Numbered from the stretch's first letter, positions 40,998 through 50,322 are shown. The stretch is 64,000 bases of DNA from Sphingomonas sp. EC-HK361 (GCF_902498785.1 NZ_LR701494.1:62001-126000), one strand, 5' to 3'. Program-made: numbers and translations. The notes: generated by a model from the letters alone, not told the origin.

Positions 40998-43415
40998 ATG
41001 ATTCGTGATCTGCGCGCGTTCCTCAATCTCGGGGCCGCTTCGCTCGCCATCCTGTCGGCGCCGGCATTGGCGCAGGAGCAGACGACGCCGGCCGAGGGGA
41101 CCACGACAGCCGCCACCGCCGATCCGACGGACACCGCCGCCAACACGCAGGATACGCCCGACAATGGCGAAATCCTGGTCACGGCGCGTCGCCGGGCGGA
41201 AACGCTGCAGTCGGTGCCGATCGCGGTCACGGCCTTCACCGCCGACAAGCTGGAAAAGATCGGCGCGATCGATCTGACCGATATCCAGAACACGACCCCG
41301 AACACGACGCTGAAGGTATCGCGCGGCACCAATTCGACGCTCAGCGCCTTCATCCGTGGCGTTGGCCAGCAGGACCCGGTGCCGGGGTTCGAGGCGGGGA
41401 TCGGCGTCTATCTCGACGACGTGTATCTCAATCGCCCGCAGGCGGCGGTCCTCGATATCTACGACGTCGAGCGGATCGAGGTCCTGCGCGGACCGCAGGG
41501 CACGCTCTACGGTCGCAACACGATTGGCGGCGCGGTGAAATACGTCACCAAGAAGCTGCCGAGCGACGTGCAGCTGAAGGTCAAGGGCACCTATGGCAGC
41601 TATAACCAGGCCGATGCGATCGTCAGCCTGTCCGCGCCGATCGGCGACATGTTCAAGGTCGGCGTCGCGGGCGCGCGCCTGTCGCGCGACGGGTTCGGCG
41701 AGAACGTCAACCTCGGTATCGACAACTATAATAAGGACCTGTGGGCGACCCGCGGCACGATCGAGTTCGAAAGCCCGGACACGCGCCTCTTCGTCCGGCT
41801 GACCGGCGACTATACCCACGATACGTCGAACCCGCGCAACGGGCATCGTCTCATTCCGGGCCTCCTCTCTGGCGCGCCGGTGCTGGATGACGTCTTCGAC
41901 ACCCGGGCCGGGCTCAACGTCCCCAAGCAGGACGTGCAGGCGGGTGGCCTGTCGATGACCGCCAATGCCGAGCTGACCGATCGCCTGACGCTGCGGAGCA
42001 TTTCAGCGTGGCGCAAGGACACGTCGCGGACGCCGATCGACTTCGACGCGCTGCCTGCGGTCGATGTCGACGTGCCCGCCATCTACCGCAACGAGCAGAC
42101 GAGCCAGGAATTCCAGCTGCTCTACAAGTCGGACAAGCTGAACGGGTTGGTCGGCTTCTACTATCTGGGCGCCAAGGCTTCGACGGTCTTCGACGTGCTT
42201 CTGTTTCAGCAGGGCGCACAACTCGGCTTCCCTACGCTCAACGCGAACACGGCCGGCGACGTGAAGACGGAAACCTCGTCGATCTACGGCGATTTCACCT
42301 ATGATTTCACGCCCCAGCTCAGCCTGTCGCTCGGCGGTCGCTATACGTGGGACGAACGCAACGCCTATGTTTTCAAGGCGAACAAGATCGGGGGTCTTTC
42401 GTCCGAGTTCGGCGGCAGTGCGGTGGTGCTTGGCGCGCCGCTGACGAATTTCCGCGGCAAGGCGAACTTCAAGCGCTTTACCCCGCGTGCGTCGCTCAGC
42501 TTCAAGCCGACGCCCGATCACATGATCTACGCGTCCTATTCGGAAGGCTTCAAGGGCGGCGGCTTCGATCCGCGCGGGTCGGGGGCGTCGGCGCCGCGAC
42601 CCAATCCCGCGGTCGCGCCCACCTATCAGCAGATCTACGACTATCTCTCGTTCGATCCTGAAACGGTGAAGAGCTACGAGATCGGCTGGAAGGGCGCGGT
42701 GTTCGACCGGCGGCTGACCTTCGCGCTCGACGGCTTCTATTCCGATTACAACGACGTGCAGGTGCCCGGTTCCGCGGCGCAGACCGTGAACGGGATCACC
42801 ACCTTCATCGGCATCACGACCAACGCCGCCAAGGCCAGGATCAAGGGCGTCGAGCTCGAGGCGAATGCGGCGCTGGCGCGCGACTTCGCGGGTATCGGCT
42901 CGCTGGTCTCGCTGGCCGGCACGATGGGCTATATCGACGCGAAATACGATCGCTTCATCGGCCCGACCGGATCCGACGTGTCTCAGTTCCGTGTCTTCCA
43001 GAACACGCCAAAATGGACGGCCTCGGGCACGCTGACCGGTGCGGTGCCGGTTGCCGACGGCCTCTTCACCGCCAACACAACCGTCAGCTATCGCAGCCTG
43101 ACCCATCAGTTCGAGACGGCGAGTCCGTTTCTCGATCAGCCGGGCTACACGCTGTGGGATGCGGGCGTCACCTATGCCTTTGGTGATACGCGGCAATATT
43201 CTGTCGGCGTGTATGGCCGCAACCTGACCGACAAGAAGTACAATACGAGCGGCTATCAATATATCCGCACCGACGTCGCCGGAAATCCGGTCAACATCGC
43301 CAATCAGCCGGTCCCCAACGGGCCGTATGTAGCGACGCTTGGTCGCGAGGGCATCGCGACGGCCTTCTACGGCAACCCGCGGCAGGTTTTTGCGAGCTTC
43401 TCCGCGAAGTTCTGA
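40998..43415 (+). CDS. TonB-dependent outer-membrane receptor 1
   Basis: The 805 aa protein has a signal peptide (LGAASLAILSAPALAQ), a TonB-box-like GEILVTARRRAETLQ segment, a plug domain (VPIAVTAF, IRGVGQQDP, VEVLRGPQGTLYGRNTIGG as IEVLRGPQG) and a long beta-barrel ending in QVFASFSAKF. The aromatic C-terminal residue is the usual barrel insertion signal. It takes up a large substrate with energy from TonB. The neighbouring MFS transporter suggests a non-iron nutrient, but this is inference. GGGGAGGGG lies before the ATG. Confidence 0.92.
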   Translation: MIRDLRAFLNLGAASLAILSAPALAQEQTTPAEGTTTAATADPTDTAANTQDTPDNGEILVTARRRAETLQSVPIAVTAFTADKLEKIGAIDLTDIQNTTPNTTLKVSRGTNSTLSAFIRGVGQQDPVPGFEAGIGVYLDDVYLNRPQAAVLDIYDVERIEVLRGPQGTLYGRNTIGGAVKYVTKKLPSDVQLKVKGTYGSYNQADAIVSLSAPIGDMFKVGVAGARLSRDGFGENVNLGIDNYNKDLWATRGTIEFESPDTRLFVRLTGDYTHDTSNPRNGHRLIPGLLSGAPVLDDVFDTRAGLNVPKQDVQAGGLSMTANAELTDRLTLRSISAWRKDTSRTPIDFDALPAVDVDVPAIYRNEQTSQEFQLLYKSDKLNGLVGFYYLGAKASTVFDVLLFQQGAQLGFPTLNANTAGDVKTETSSIYGDFTYDFTPQLSLSLGGRYTWDERNAYVFKANKIGGLSSEFGGSAVVLGAPLTNFRGKANFKRFTPRASLSFKPTPDHMIYASYSEGFKGGGFDPRGSGASAPRPNPAVAPTYQQIYDYLSFDPETVKSYEIGWKGAVFDRRLTFALDGFYSDYNDVQVPGSAAQTVNGITTFIGITTNAAKARIKGVELEANAALARDFAGIGSLVSLAGTMGYIDAKYDRFIGPTGSDVSQFRVFQNTPKWTASGTLTGAVPVADGLFTANTTVSYRSLTHQFETASPFLDQPGYTLWDAGVTYAFGDTRQYSVGVYGRNLTDKKYNTSGYQYIRTDVAGNPVNIANQPVPNGPYVATLGREGIATAFYGNPRQVFASFSAKF

Positions 43416-43435
43416 TCGATTAGGGGCAAGGGAAC

Positions 43436-43470
43436 GGGGCCGGCGCACCTGCGCGACCGGCCCCTTTTCT
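43436..43470 (+). terminator. Terminator after TonB receptor 1
   Basis: GGGGCCGG and CCGGCCCC (43436-43443 / 43457-43464) pair around a 13-base loop and are followed by TTTTCTT. It lies 20 bp after the receptor stop and 25 bp before the MFS start, so the transporter may be expressed only by readthrough or at a reduced level. Confidence 0.82.
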
Positions 43471-43494
43471 TGTGCAGCGATACCGGGAACCGGC

Positions 43495-44766
43495 ATGACT
43501 GAAACGGCAAACACGTCCTTGCCCGCGCCGGCAGCGTCGAGCGGATATCGCGCGGCGGTGCTGGCGATGCTGCTGCTCGTGTACACCTTCAACTTCGTCG
43601 ATCGGCAGATCCTCGGCATTCTTGCGCCCGCGATCAAGGCGGATCTGTCACTCAGCGATAGCCAGCTCGGGATGCTTGGCGGGCTTGCCTTCGCGCTGCT
43701 CTACTCGACCCTCGCGATCCCGCTCGCATGGCTCGCCGATCGCACGAGCCGCAGCTGGGTCATCACCGTCAGCCTCGGCGTGTGGAGCGCCTTCACCGCG
43801 CTGTGCGGACTGGCGGGCAGCTTCGGGCAGCTCTTCCTCGCGCGTGTCGGTGTCGGGGTGGGGGAGGCCGGCGGGGTCGCGCCGTCCTATGCGCTGATCA
43901 CGGATTATTTCCGGCCCTCGTCGCGCGCGCGGGCGCTGGCGGTCTATTCGCTCGGCATCCCATTGGGCTCGGCGGCGGGGGTGATGCTCGGTGGTTATCT
44001 GGCGAGCGCGATCGACTGGCGCACCGCGTTTCTGGCGGTGGGGATCGCAGGCCTGGCGATCGCGCCGCTGTTTCGCCTCGTCGTGCGCGAACCCAGGCGC
44101 GCCGCTGCGCCAGCGGACGCAGTGCCGATCGCGCGCGTGTTCGGAATTCTGGCCGCAAAGCGCAGCTTCTGGCTGCTGTCCTTCGGCGCGGCGTCCAGCT
44201 CGATGTGCGGCTATGGTCTCGCTTTCTGGCTGCCGTCGCTGCTGAAGCGCAGCTTCGCGCTCGATCTGGTCGCGACCGGCAAATTCTACGGCGCACTTCT
44301 GCTGATCGGCGGAGTTGCCGGCGTGATGCTCGGCGGCGTGCTCGGCGACCGGCTCGGTGCGCGGGCCAAAGGTGCCTATGCCAAGGCGCCGGCGATCAGC
44401 TTCTTCATCGCGGTGCCGCTCTTCGCAGCCGGCATCCTGTCGCACACGACGACCGCGGCGTTTCTGTTCCTGCTGATCCCGCAGGCGCTCGCCTATGTGT
44501 GGCTCGCCCCTGTCATCACCGCGGTTCAGCATCTGGTGCCGGCGCATATGCGCGCGACCGCCAGCGCGACCTTTCTGCTCATCAACAATCTGATCGGGCT
44601 CGGCGCCGGAACATGGGTGATGGGCGCGCTCAGCGATGGCTTCACCGCGCGTTTCGCGGAGGATGCGCTGCGCTACGCCATGCTCTCCGGGCTGGTCTTC
44701 TACCTCCTCGCCGGGCTGCTCATGTGGCTGGGCTCGCGGACGCTGGCGGAGGATTGGGTAGACTGA
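43495..44766 (+). CDS. MFS transporter of the spinster type
   Basis: The 423 aa polytopic protein has about 12 hydrophobic segments. The spinster-like opening FNFVDRQILGILAPAIKADL is followed by the MFS loop motif WLADRTSRSWVI. It belongs to a secondary-transporter family common next to TonB receptors in sphingomonads. ATG 43495 lies in the downstream leader of the receptor terminator. Together with TetR and TonB receptor 1 it forms a probable regulated uptake locus. Confidence 0.88.
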   Translation: MTETANTSLPAPAASSGYRAAVLAMLLLVYTFNFVDRQILGILAPAIKADLSLSDSQLGMLGGLAFALLYSTLAIPLAWLADRTSRSWVITVSLGVWSAFTALCGLAGSFGQLFLARVGVGVGEAGGVAPSYALITDYFRPSSRARALAVYSLGIPLGSAAGVMLGGYLASAIDWRTAFLAVGIAGLAIAPLFRLVVREPRRAAAPADAVPIARVFGILAAKRSFWLLSFGAASSSMCGYGLAFWLPSLLKRSFALDLVATGKFYGALLLIGGVAGVMLGGVLGDRLGARAKGAYAKAPAISFFIAVPLFAAGILSHTTTAAFLFLLIPQALAYVWLAPVITAVQHLVPAHMRATASATFLLINNLIGLGAGTWVMGALSDGFTARFAEDALRYAMLSGLVFYLLAGLLMWLGSRTLAEDWVD

Positions 44767-44838
44767 ACGATGGCAGCAAGCGCGCGGGTCGAACGCCCGA
44801 TCCCCCGCCTTTCCGCCGCCTCTCGATCTTCGTCGGGC

Positions 44839-44868
44839 AAAAAAATAGCGGCCCGAAGGCCGCTATTT
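44839..44868 (-). terminator. Terminator of the small secreted protein gene
   Basis: On the minus strand an 11-bp stem AAATAGCGGCC / GGCCGCTATTT closes on a TTCG tetraloop and is followed by seven T. It lies just beyond the stop of the minus-strand gene at 44889-45131. It may also stop the converging MFS transcript. Confidence 0.92.
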
Positions 44869-44888
44869 CTTCGAAACTGCTGACCAGC

Positions 44889-45131
44889 TTAGTTGCTGGA
44901 AGCGTTGTCGTCCGAGTCGGCGATGATCACGATGCCCGCGATGACCGCAGCCGCTGCGAGAACGGCGATGATGATACCGCCGCCAGCAGCCTTCTTGGCG
45001 CCGGTGGTCGGAGCAGCAACGCGAGCCGACTTGGCGACCGACAGGCTCGAAGCGGCATTCGGAGCCGCAACCGCGGGAGCAACCGCCATCGAGGCAGCGG
45101 CAAACGCCGCCATATACTTTGCAAAACGCAT
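44889..45131 (-). CDS. Small secreted/membrane protein of unknown function
   Basis: The 80 aa protein has a signal peptide (MRFAKYMAAFAAASMAVAPAVAAP), a basic middle (VAKSARVAAPTTGAKKAAGG) and one C-terminal hydrophobic helix (GIIIAVLAAAAVIAGIVIIA). It ends in a short acidic tail D-S-D-D-N-A-S-S-N. A strong GAGGGAG site precedes ATG 45131 and a canonical terminator follows, so it is a dedicated, probably well-expressed unit. I do not recognise a characterised family. Confidence 0.72.
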   Translation of the reverse strand: MRFAKYMAAFAAASMAVAPAVAAPNAASSLSVAKSARVAAPTTGAKKAAGGGIIIAVLAAAAVIAGIVIIADSDDNASSN

Positions 45132-45202
45132 GATAAACTCCCTCTTGGAAACTTCACGGCGGCAATCGCACAAAAGATTTTTGGGCGCAACCGCAAACAG
45201 AA

Positions 45203-45258
45203 CCGATCGGCCTTTGCACTGAACACGTTGCCGCATTGCAACACGTGCTGCCGATCGG
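45203..45258. repeat. 56-bp dyad upstream of the small secreted protein gene
   Basis: Perfect 9-bp arms CCGATCGGC (45203-45211) and GCCGATCGG (45250-45258) enclose a weaker inner dyad (ACACGTTGC / GCAACACGTG). It lies between the phosphatase stop and the small gene. It may be an operator, a leader structure, or a terminator without a full T-tract. Confidence 0.5.
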
Positions 45259-45320
45259 GCGACGCCTATCAAGATTGCGATCGGTGCGAAAGGCTTGTCG
45301 GCCGATCTTGGAAAGATTCG

Positions 45321-46085
45321 TCAGCCGGCGCTCTGAAGAAAGCCGCGCTCCTGCCCGTCCAGGACCAGCGCGGTCAGGATGCCGTGAAGGTAAGCACCCG
45401 TGTCTATTCCGATGCGGCCGGCCTGCTCGTCCGGCGATTCGGTAATAGTGTGTCCGTGGACGATCATCCCGCCGGTTTCGCGGGCGCTCAGAAAAGGCTC
45501 CCTGATCCAGCGCAGGTCGCGCGGTGACTGCTCGTCGAGCGGGACGCCGGGGCGAATCCCCGCATGAACAAACGTGTAGTCGCCGATTCGGATGATGTCC
45601 TCGAAATCGCGCAGGAACGCGGCATGCCGATCGGGGACCGCGGCAATGAGCAACGCATGGAGCTGCCCGAAATCGGCGCGCTCATACGCGATCGGGTCGA
45701 TCCCGTAGCTGAGTGCCGTCTCGCGCCCGCCGACGCGCGCGAACATGCGCAGACCCTTTGCGTCACCATCGAGCGCGCTCAAGAAAAGCTCCTCGTGATT
45801 GCCCTTGAGGAAGCGGAGGTTGCCGCGGTCTTCCGCCAATTCCGCGAGCCGATCCACGACCCCGGCCGATTCGGGCCCGCGATCGACGAGATCGCCAAGG
45901 ACGATGATCGTCGTTTCGGCAGGCGCACGGCGCGAATCGTCGGCGTCGATCCGTGCGATGAGATCGTCGAGCAGGTCGAGCCGGCCGTGGATATCCCCGA
46001 TTGCATAGACCCGCTGACCGTCGGGAATGGTGGGAAGCGGCGCCGGCGCGCGGCGCGATTTCAACAATCTGGAAAGCATGCACAA
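45321..46085 (-). CDS. PPP-type metallophosphoesterase (serine/threonine phosphatase-like)
   Basis: The 254 aa protein has all motifs of the bacterial PPP phosphatases: YAIGDIHGRLDLL, VLGDLVDRGPES, FLKGNHEE, FVHAGIRPG and IVHGHTITE. Two metal ions should be bound at the GDIHG and GDLVDRG sites. Protein dephosphorylation or Ap4A-type hydrolysis are both possible for this group. No signal peptide or membrane helix is visible. Confidence 0.88.
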   Translation of the reverse strand: MCMLSRLLKSRRAPAPLPTIPDGQRVYAIGDIHGRLDLLDDLIARIDADDSRRAPAETTIIVLGDLVDRGPESAGVVDRLAELAEDRGNLRFLKGNHEELFLSALDGDAKGLRMFARVGGRETALSYGIDPIAYERADFGQLHALLIAAVPDRHAAFLRDFEDIIRIGDYTFVHAGIRPGVPLDEQSPRDLRWIREPFLSARETGGMIVHGHTITESPDEQAGRIGIDTGAYLHGILTALVLDGQERGFLQSAG

Positions 46086-46160
46086 CCGATCTAGGGAATG
46101 CGCGCCAGATAGGCTTGCATCGCGCGGTGCGCAACGCGCCGGGAGAGGTAGGGCTGTGGC

Positions 46161-47459
46161 TCAGCCCGCGCGAAGCAGGGGGACCACCGGTGCAGCCGCA
46201 GGTAGCGCGTTGCCCCAGATTCCCCGCGTGTCGAGCACAGCCTTGCCCACGCGCTCCTCGGCGGGGACCGATTTGAACAGATCGTGATCGACCAGGACGA
46301 TCATGATGCCGCAGTCCTCGATCGCCGTATCGATGTCGATCAGGCGCGCCCCCGTCCCGGCGAAGGCGGTCGGAAGCGCGGTCGCATAGGGCTCGACAAT
46401 GCGGATGCGCTGGCCGAATCGACGGGCGAGTTCGGCCACGATCTTCAGCGCGGGACTTTCGCGGAAATCGTCGATGTTCGCCTTGAAGGCGAGGCCCATG
46501 CACGCGACCGGCACGCCGGGCATCGATTCGATCAGCGCGGTGGCTTTCTCGACGACCCTGTCGGTCTTGCCGTCATTCACTTCGCGTGCAGTGCGGATCA
46601 GCGCCGTGTTGTCGGGGTCGGCATCGACGAGAAACCAGGGATCGACCGCGATGCAGTGCCCGCCGACGCCCGGGCCGGGCGAGAGGATGTTGACGCGCGG
46701 GTGACGGTTGGCGAGGCGGATCACCTCCCAAACATCGACGGCCATGGTGTCGGCGATCAGGCTCAGCTCGTTGGCGAACGCGATGTTCACGTCGCGAAAC
46801 GCGTTCTCGGTCAGCTTCGTCATTTCGGCCGCGCGCGCGTTCGTCGTCACGCAGGCGCCGCGCACGAAGCGGCGGTAGAAGGACAGCGCCTTGCGTGCGC
46901 ATCGCGGGGTGATGCCGCCGATGACCCGGTCGTTGTCGATCAGCTCGACGAGGATGCGGCCGGGCAGCACGCGTTCGGGACAATAGGCGATCGCGATGTC
47001 GGGCTGATCGCCGCTGCGGCCCGGCACCTTCAGGTCGGGACGGAGATCGGCGAGGAGATCGCGCACCTTTTCGGTCGTTCCGACGGGCGAGGTCGATTCG
47101 AGGATGATCGTGTCACCCGCTTTCAGCACGGTCGCGATCGTCGTCGCGGCGCGCAGCACATAGCCGATATTGGGCGCGTGATCCGCGTTGAACGGGGTTG
47201 GCACCGCGATGACGAAGACGTCCGCTGGCTCGATCTCGAGAGAGGCGCGCAGGCTGCCGCGCGCGACGACGCCGGAGACGAGGCCGTCGAGATCGACCTC
47301 CTCGATATGGACCTTGCCGGAATTGACCGTCTCGACGACCGCGGGTGTCACATCGACGCCGAGGACCGCCGCGCCCGTCCGCGCGATGACCGCGGCGGTC
47401 GGCAGGCCGATATAACCAAGACCGAGGACGACGACCTTGAGATCAGAGTCCGAAAGCAT
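46161..47459 (-). CDS. wecC: UDP-N-acetyl-D-mannosamine dehydrogenase
   Basis: The 432 aa UDP-sugar 6-dehydrogenase family enzyme oxidises UDP-ManNAc to UDP-ManNAcA with NAD+. The NAD-binding motif VVVLGLGYIGLPTA lies at the N terminus and the catalytic cysteine in GVGGHCIAVDPWF. ATG 47459 overlaps the wecB stop by 17 bp. The direct coupling to the 2-epimerase supports ManNAc rather than glucose as the sugar. Confidence 0.9.
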   Translation of the reverse strand: MLSDSDLKVVVLGLGYIGLPTAAVIARTGAAVLGVDVTPAVVETVNSGKVHIEEVDLDGLVSGVVARGSLRASLEIEPADVFVIAVPTPFNADHAPNIGYVLRAATTIATVLKAGDTIILESTSPVGTTEKVRDLLADLRPDLKVPGRSGDQPDIAIAYCPERVLPGRILVELIDNDRVIGGITPRCARKALSFYRRFVRGACVTTNARAAEMTKLTENAFRDVNIAFANELSLIADTMAVDVWEVIRLANRHPRVNILSPGPGVGGHCIAVDPWFLVDADPDNTALIRTAREVNDGKTDRVVEKATALIESMPGVPVACMGLAFKANIDDFRESPALKIVAELARRFGQRIRIVEPYATALPTAFAGTGARLIDIDTAIEDCGIMIVLVDHDLFKSVPAEERVGKAVLDTRGIWGNALPAAAPVVPLLRAG

Positions 47460-48570
47460 CCGCGACGATCCCCGCAATCCGTTTGGCAGCGTGGCCATCG
47501 CCGAACGGATTGTGGGCGCGGGCCATCGCGGCGTAGGCGCCCTTGTCGTCGAGAAGGGTGAAGACTTCGGAAACGATGCGGTCTTCGTCGGTGCCGACGA
47601 GCCTTGCGGTGCCTGCTGCCACGCCTTCTGGCCTTTCGGTCGTCTCACGCATGACGAGGACCGGCTTGCCGAAGGCTGGGGCTTCCTCCTGCACGCCACC
47701 CGAATCGGTAAGCGCGAGATCGCAAGCGCCGAGCGCGCGGATGAAGTGGGGATAATCCAGCGGCGCGATGCGCGCGACATTGGGCGCATCGCCAAGGATG
47801 GCGTCCATGACCGACGCGACGTTCGGGTTGGGGTGCATGGGAAACAGCACCGCGACGTCGTCGCGCGCGGCGATCCGCGCGATGGCGCGCGCGATCGCGG
47901 CCATGCCGTCACCGAAATTCTCGCGCCGGTGGGTGGTGACGAGGACGATCCGCTTGCCGGCAAAGCGCGCGAGCGTCGTATCGAGGCCGGCCGCCATCAA
48001 GGGGTCTGCCGCGATCCGCGCGCCGGTCCAGTGCAGCGCATCGATGACCGTGTTTCCGGTCACGTGGACGCCGTCGGTGATGTTCTCGCGTGCAAGGGCG
48101 GCGGCGGCGGTCTGCGTCGGCGCGAAGTGCAGGTCGGCGATCGGCGCGACGATCCGGCGGTTAATCTCCTCGGGCCAGGGATGGTAGATGTCGCCGGAGC
48201 GAAGCCCGGCCTCGACATGGGCGACCGGCACCTTGCGGTAATAGGCGGCGAGTGCGCCAGCCATCGCGGTTGCGGTGTCGCCCTGGACGATCACGCGATC
48301 GGGCGTCTCGCGGTCCATGACGCCGCCGAGCGCCGTGAGCAGCCGCGCCGTCAGCCGGTCGAGCGTCTGCCCCGGCTCCATGAGATCGAGATCGATATCG
48401 GGCACGAGGTCGGCGATCGAGAGCACCTGGTCGAGCAGCCCGCGGTGCTGCGCGGTCACGCACGTCCGCACGGTGATTCCGGCACGATCGGCGAGCGCGC
48501 GAACCACGGGAAACATCTTGATCGCTTCGGGGCGGGTGCCGAAAATGACGAGAACGGTTCTGCTGGCCAT
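47443..48570 (-). CDS. wecB: UDP-N-acetylglucosamine 2-epimerase (non-hydrolysing)
   Basis: WecB interconverts UDP-GlcNAc and UDP-ManNAc. The 375 aa GT-B-fold protein starts VLVIFGTRPEAIKMFPVV and has VTTHRRENFGDG and the SGGVQEEAPAFGKPVLVMR segment. WecB and WecC supply UDP-ManNAcA for surface polysaccharide. galU is divergent, 115 bp away. Confidence 0.93.
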   Translation of the reverse strand: MASRTVLVIFGTRPEAIKMFPVVRALADRAGITVRTCVTAQHRGLLDQVLSIADLVPDIDLDLMEPGQTLDRLTARLLTALGGVMDRETPDRVIVQGDTATAMAGALAAYYRKVPVAHVEAGLRSGDIYHPWPEEINRRIVAPIADLHFAPTQTAAAALARENITDGVHVTGNTVIDALHWTGARIAADPLMAAGLDTTLARFAGKRIVLVTTHRRENFGDGMAAIARAIARIAARDDVAVLFPMHPNPNVASVMDAILGDAPNVARIAPLDYPHFIRALGACDLALTDSGGVQEEAPAFGKPVLVMRETTERPEGVAAGTARLVGTDEDRIVSEVFTLLDDKGAYAAMARAHNPFGDGHAAKRIAGIVADAFGL

Positions 48571-48626
48571 CGCAAAAGGGTAGGGTGGATTGGCTTAATT
48601 TGCAGCTAAGCCGCCGCTTGCCCAAA

Positions 48627-48655
48627 TTGCGGCGCGCACGGGCGTGCGATATTCG
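48627..48655 (+). promoter_or_regulatory. Candidate sigma-70-type promoter of galU
   Basis: TTGCGG (48627-48632), a 17-base spacer and TATTCG (48650-48655) lie 30 bases before the galU start. The match is moderate and the assignment tentative. Confidence 0.35.
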
Positions 48656-48685
48656 ACGCAGCAGTCATAAAACCCGGAGCATGCT

Positions 48686-49555
48686 TTGACCTTCAAACCC
48701 GTCCGCAAGGCCGTTCTTCCCGTCGCGGGGCTGGGCACGCGCTTCCTGCCCGCCACCAAGGCGATGCCGAAGGAGATGCTGACCGTCGTCGACAAGCCGC
48801 TGATCCAGTATGCGGTCGAGGAGGCGCTGGAAGCGGGAATCGAGCAGATCATCTTCGTGACGGGGCGCAACAAGAGCGCGCTCGAGGATCATTTCGACAT
48901 CTCCTATGAGCTCGAGGACACGATGCGCGCGCGGGGCAAGAGCCTGTCGGCGCTGGAGGGGCTGCGCCAGAAGCCGGGCTCGCCGGTCTATGTCCGCCAG
49001 CAGGAGCCGCTGGGGCTGGGACACGCGGTATGGTGCGCGCGCGACATCGTTGGCGACGAACCCTTCGCGGTGCTGCTGCCCGACGAGCTGATGGCTGGCA
49101 CGCCAGGCTTTCTCAGCCAGATGGTGGAGGCATATCGCCAGGTCGGCGGCAATGTCATCGGCGCGCTGGAAGTGGCAGACAGCGAGACGGACAAATACGG
49201 CATCATCTCACCCGGCAAGGTCTATGGGCGGCTGACCGAGGTCACCGCGCTCGTCGAAAAGCCCGCCCGAGGCACCGCGCCGTCGAACCTGATGATCCCG
49301 GGCCGTTACATCCTCCAGCCCGAGGTCATGCGTATCCTGGAAACGCAGGAAAAGGGCGCCGGCGGCGAAATCCAGCTGACCGATGCGATGGCGCAGCTGA
49401 TCGGGCGCCAGCCGTTCCACGGCTACACCTTCGACGGTGCACGCTATGATTGCGGTGACAAGGCGGGGTATATCCAGGCCAATCTCGCGCTGGCGCTGCA
49501 ACGCGAGGATATCGGGCCTGTCGTGCGCGAATTTGCTAGGGCGTTGCTGAATTAG
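48686..49555 (+). CDS. galU: UTP-glucose-1-phosphate uridylyltransferase
   Basis: GalU makes UDP-glucose from UTP and glucose-1-phosphate. The 289 aa protein has the nucleotidyltransferase start AVLPVAGLGTRFLPATKAMP, the VDKPLIQYAVEEA segment and VEKPARG. It uses a TTG start: CGGAG at 48675-48679 has correct spacing to it, no in-frame ATG exists between the upstream TAA and this codon, and homologues begin M-T-F-K-P-V-R-K. The 3' end overlaps the convergent MoeB/ThiF gene by 4 bp. Confidence 0.94.
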   Translation: MTFKPVRKAVLPVAGLGTRFLPATKAMPKEMLTVVDKPLIQYAVEEALEAGIEQIIFVTGRNKSALEDHFDISYELEDTMRARGKSLSALEGLRQKPGSPVYVRQQEPLGLGHAVWCARDIVGDEPFAVLLPDELMAGTPGFLSQMVEAYRQVGGNVIGALEVADSETDKYGIISPGKVYGRLTEVTALVEKPARGTAPSNLMIPGRYILQPEVMRILETQEKGAGGEIQLTDAMAQLIGRQPFHGYTFDGARYDCGDKAGYIQANLALALQREDIGPVVREFARALLN

Positions 49556-50322
49556 GCTGACGCGTCGCCGCACCATCGGCAGCCGGGGTCCTTCGGCAGC
49601 GCAAGCGTGCGGAAACGGAGCGACAGCAGGTCGGCGAGCAGCAGCGTGCCCGCGCCGTCGGTGCCGAAACCGACGATCTGGCGCAGCACCTCGAGCGCGG
49701 CGAGGCTGCCGAGGATGCCGGTAACCGGGCCGAGCACGCCGTCCTCGGCGCAACTTGCGCCCGGTGTTTCCGGACTGCCGCCGACGAAGCAGCGATAGCA
49801 GGGCTTCTCCGCCTCCCACCCGCGATAGACGGCGAGCTGGCCTTCGAACTGGCCGACAGCGGCCGAGACGAGGGGGATGTGAGCCGCGAGCGCGTAATCG
49901 GCGACGATGAGCCGGGTCGCGAAATTGTCGCAGCCGTCGAGAACGACCTCATGGTCGCCGAGTAGCGCGCCGACATTCTCGCTCCCCAGCCGCGCCGTGT
50001 GCGCGGTAACCTCGACGTGCGGATTGAGCGCTGCGAGCCTAGCGCATGCGGCCTCCACCTTGGGCATGCCGACATCGTCCGCGGCGAACAGCGTCTGGCG
50101 TTGCAGGTTCGACGGATCGATCCGGTCGTCGTCGATGACGGCGATGCGCCCCACCCCGGCCGCGGCGAGATACTGGAGCGCTGGCGATCCGATCCCGCCG
50201 GCGCCGATCACCGCGACGCGCGCGGTCTTCACCCGTCGCTGGCCCGCCCCGCCGAACTCCTTCAGAACGATGTGCCGGGCGTAGCGCTGAAGTTCGTCCG
50301 GCCCGAGCGTCACTGCGGCCAT
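49552..50322 (-). CDS. MoeB/ThiF-type E1-like adenylyltransferase
   Basis: The 256 aa protein activates the C terminus of a ubiquitin-like sulfur carrier (MoaD or ThiS). The nucleotide motif VAVIGAGGIGSPALQYLAAA, the DPSNLQRQTLF segment and DGCDNFATR are present, as are zinc CxxC pairs (CYRC, CRWC). No rhodanese domain follows. MoeB and ThiF cannot be separated without a partner gene, and none is here. ATG 50322 was chosen ([17 protein letters not shown]). Confidence 0.88.
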   Translation of the reverse strand: MAAVTLGPDELQRYARHIVLKEFGGAGQRRVKTARVAVIGAGGIGSPALQYLAAAGVGRIAVIDDDRIDPSNLQRQTLFAADDVGMPKVEAACARLAALNPHVEVTAHTARLGSENVGALLGDHEVVLDGCDNFATRLIVADYALAAHIPLVSAAVGQFEGQLAVYRGWEAEKPCYRCFVGGSPETPGASCAEDGVLGPVTGILGSLAALEVLRQIVGFGTDGAGTLLLADLLSLRFRTLALPKDPGCRWCGDASA

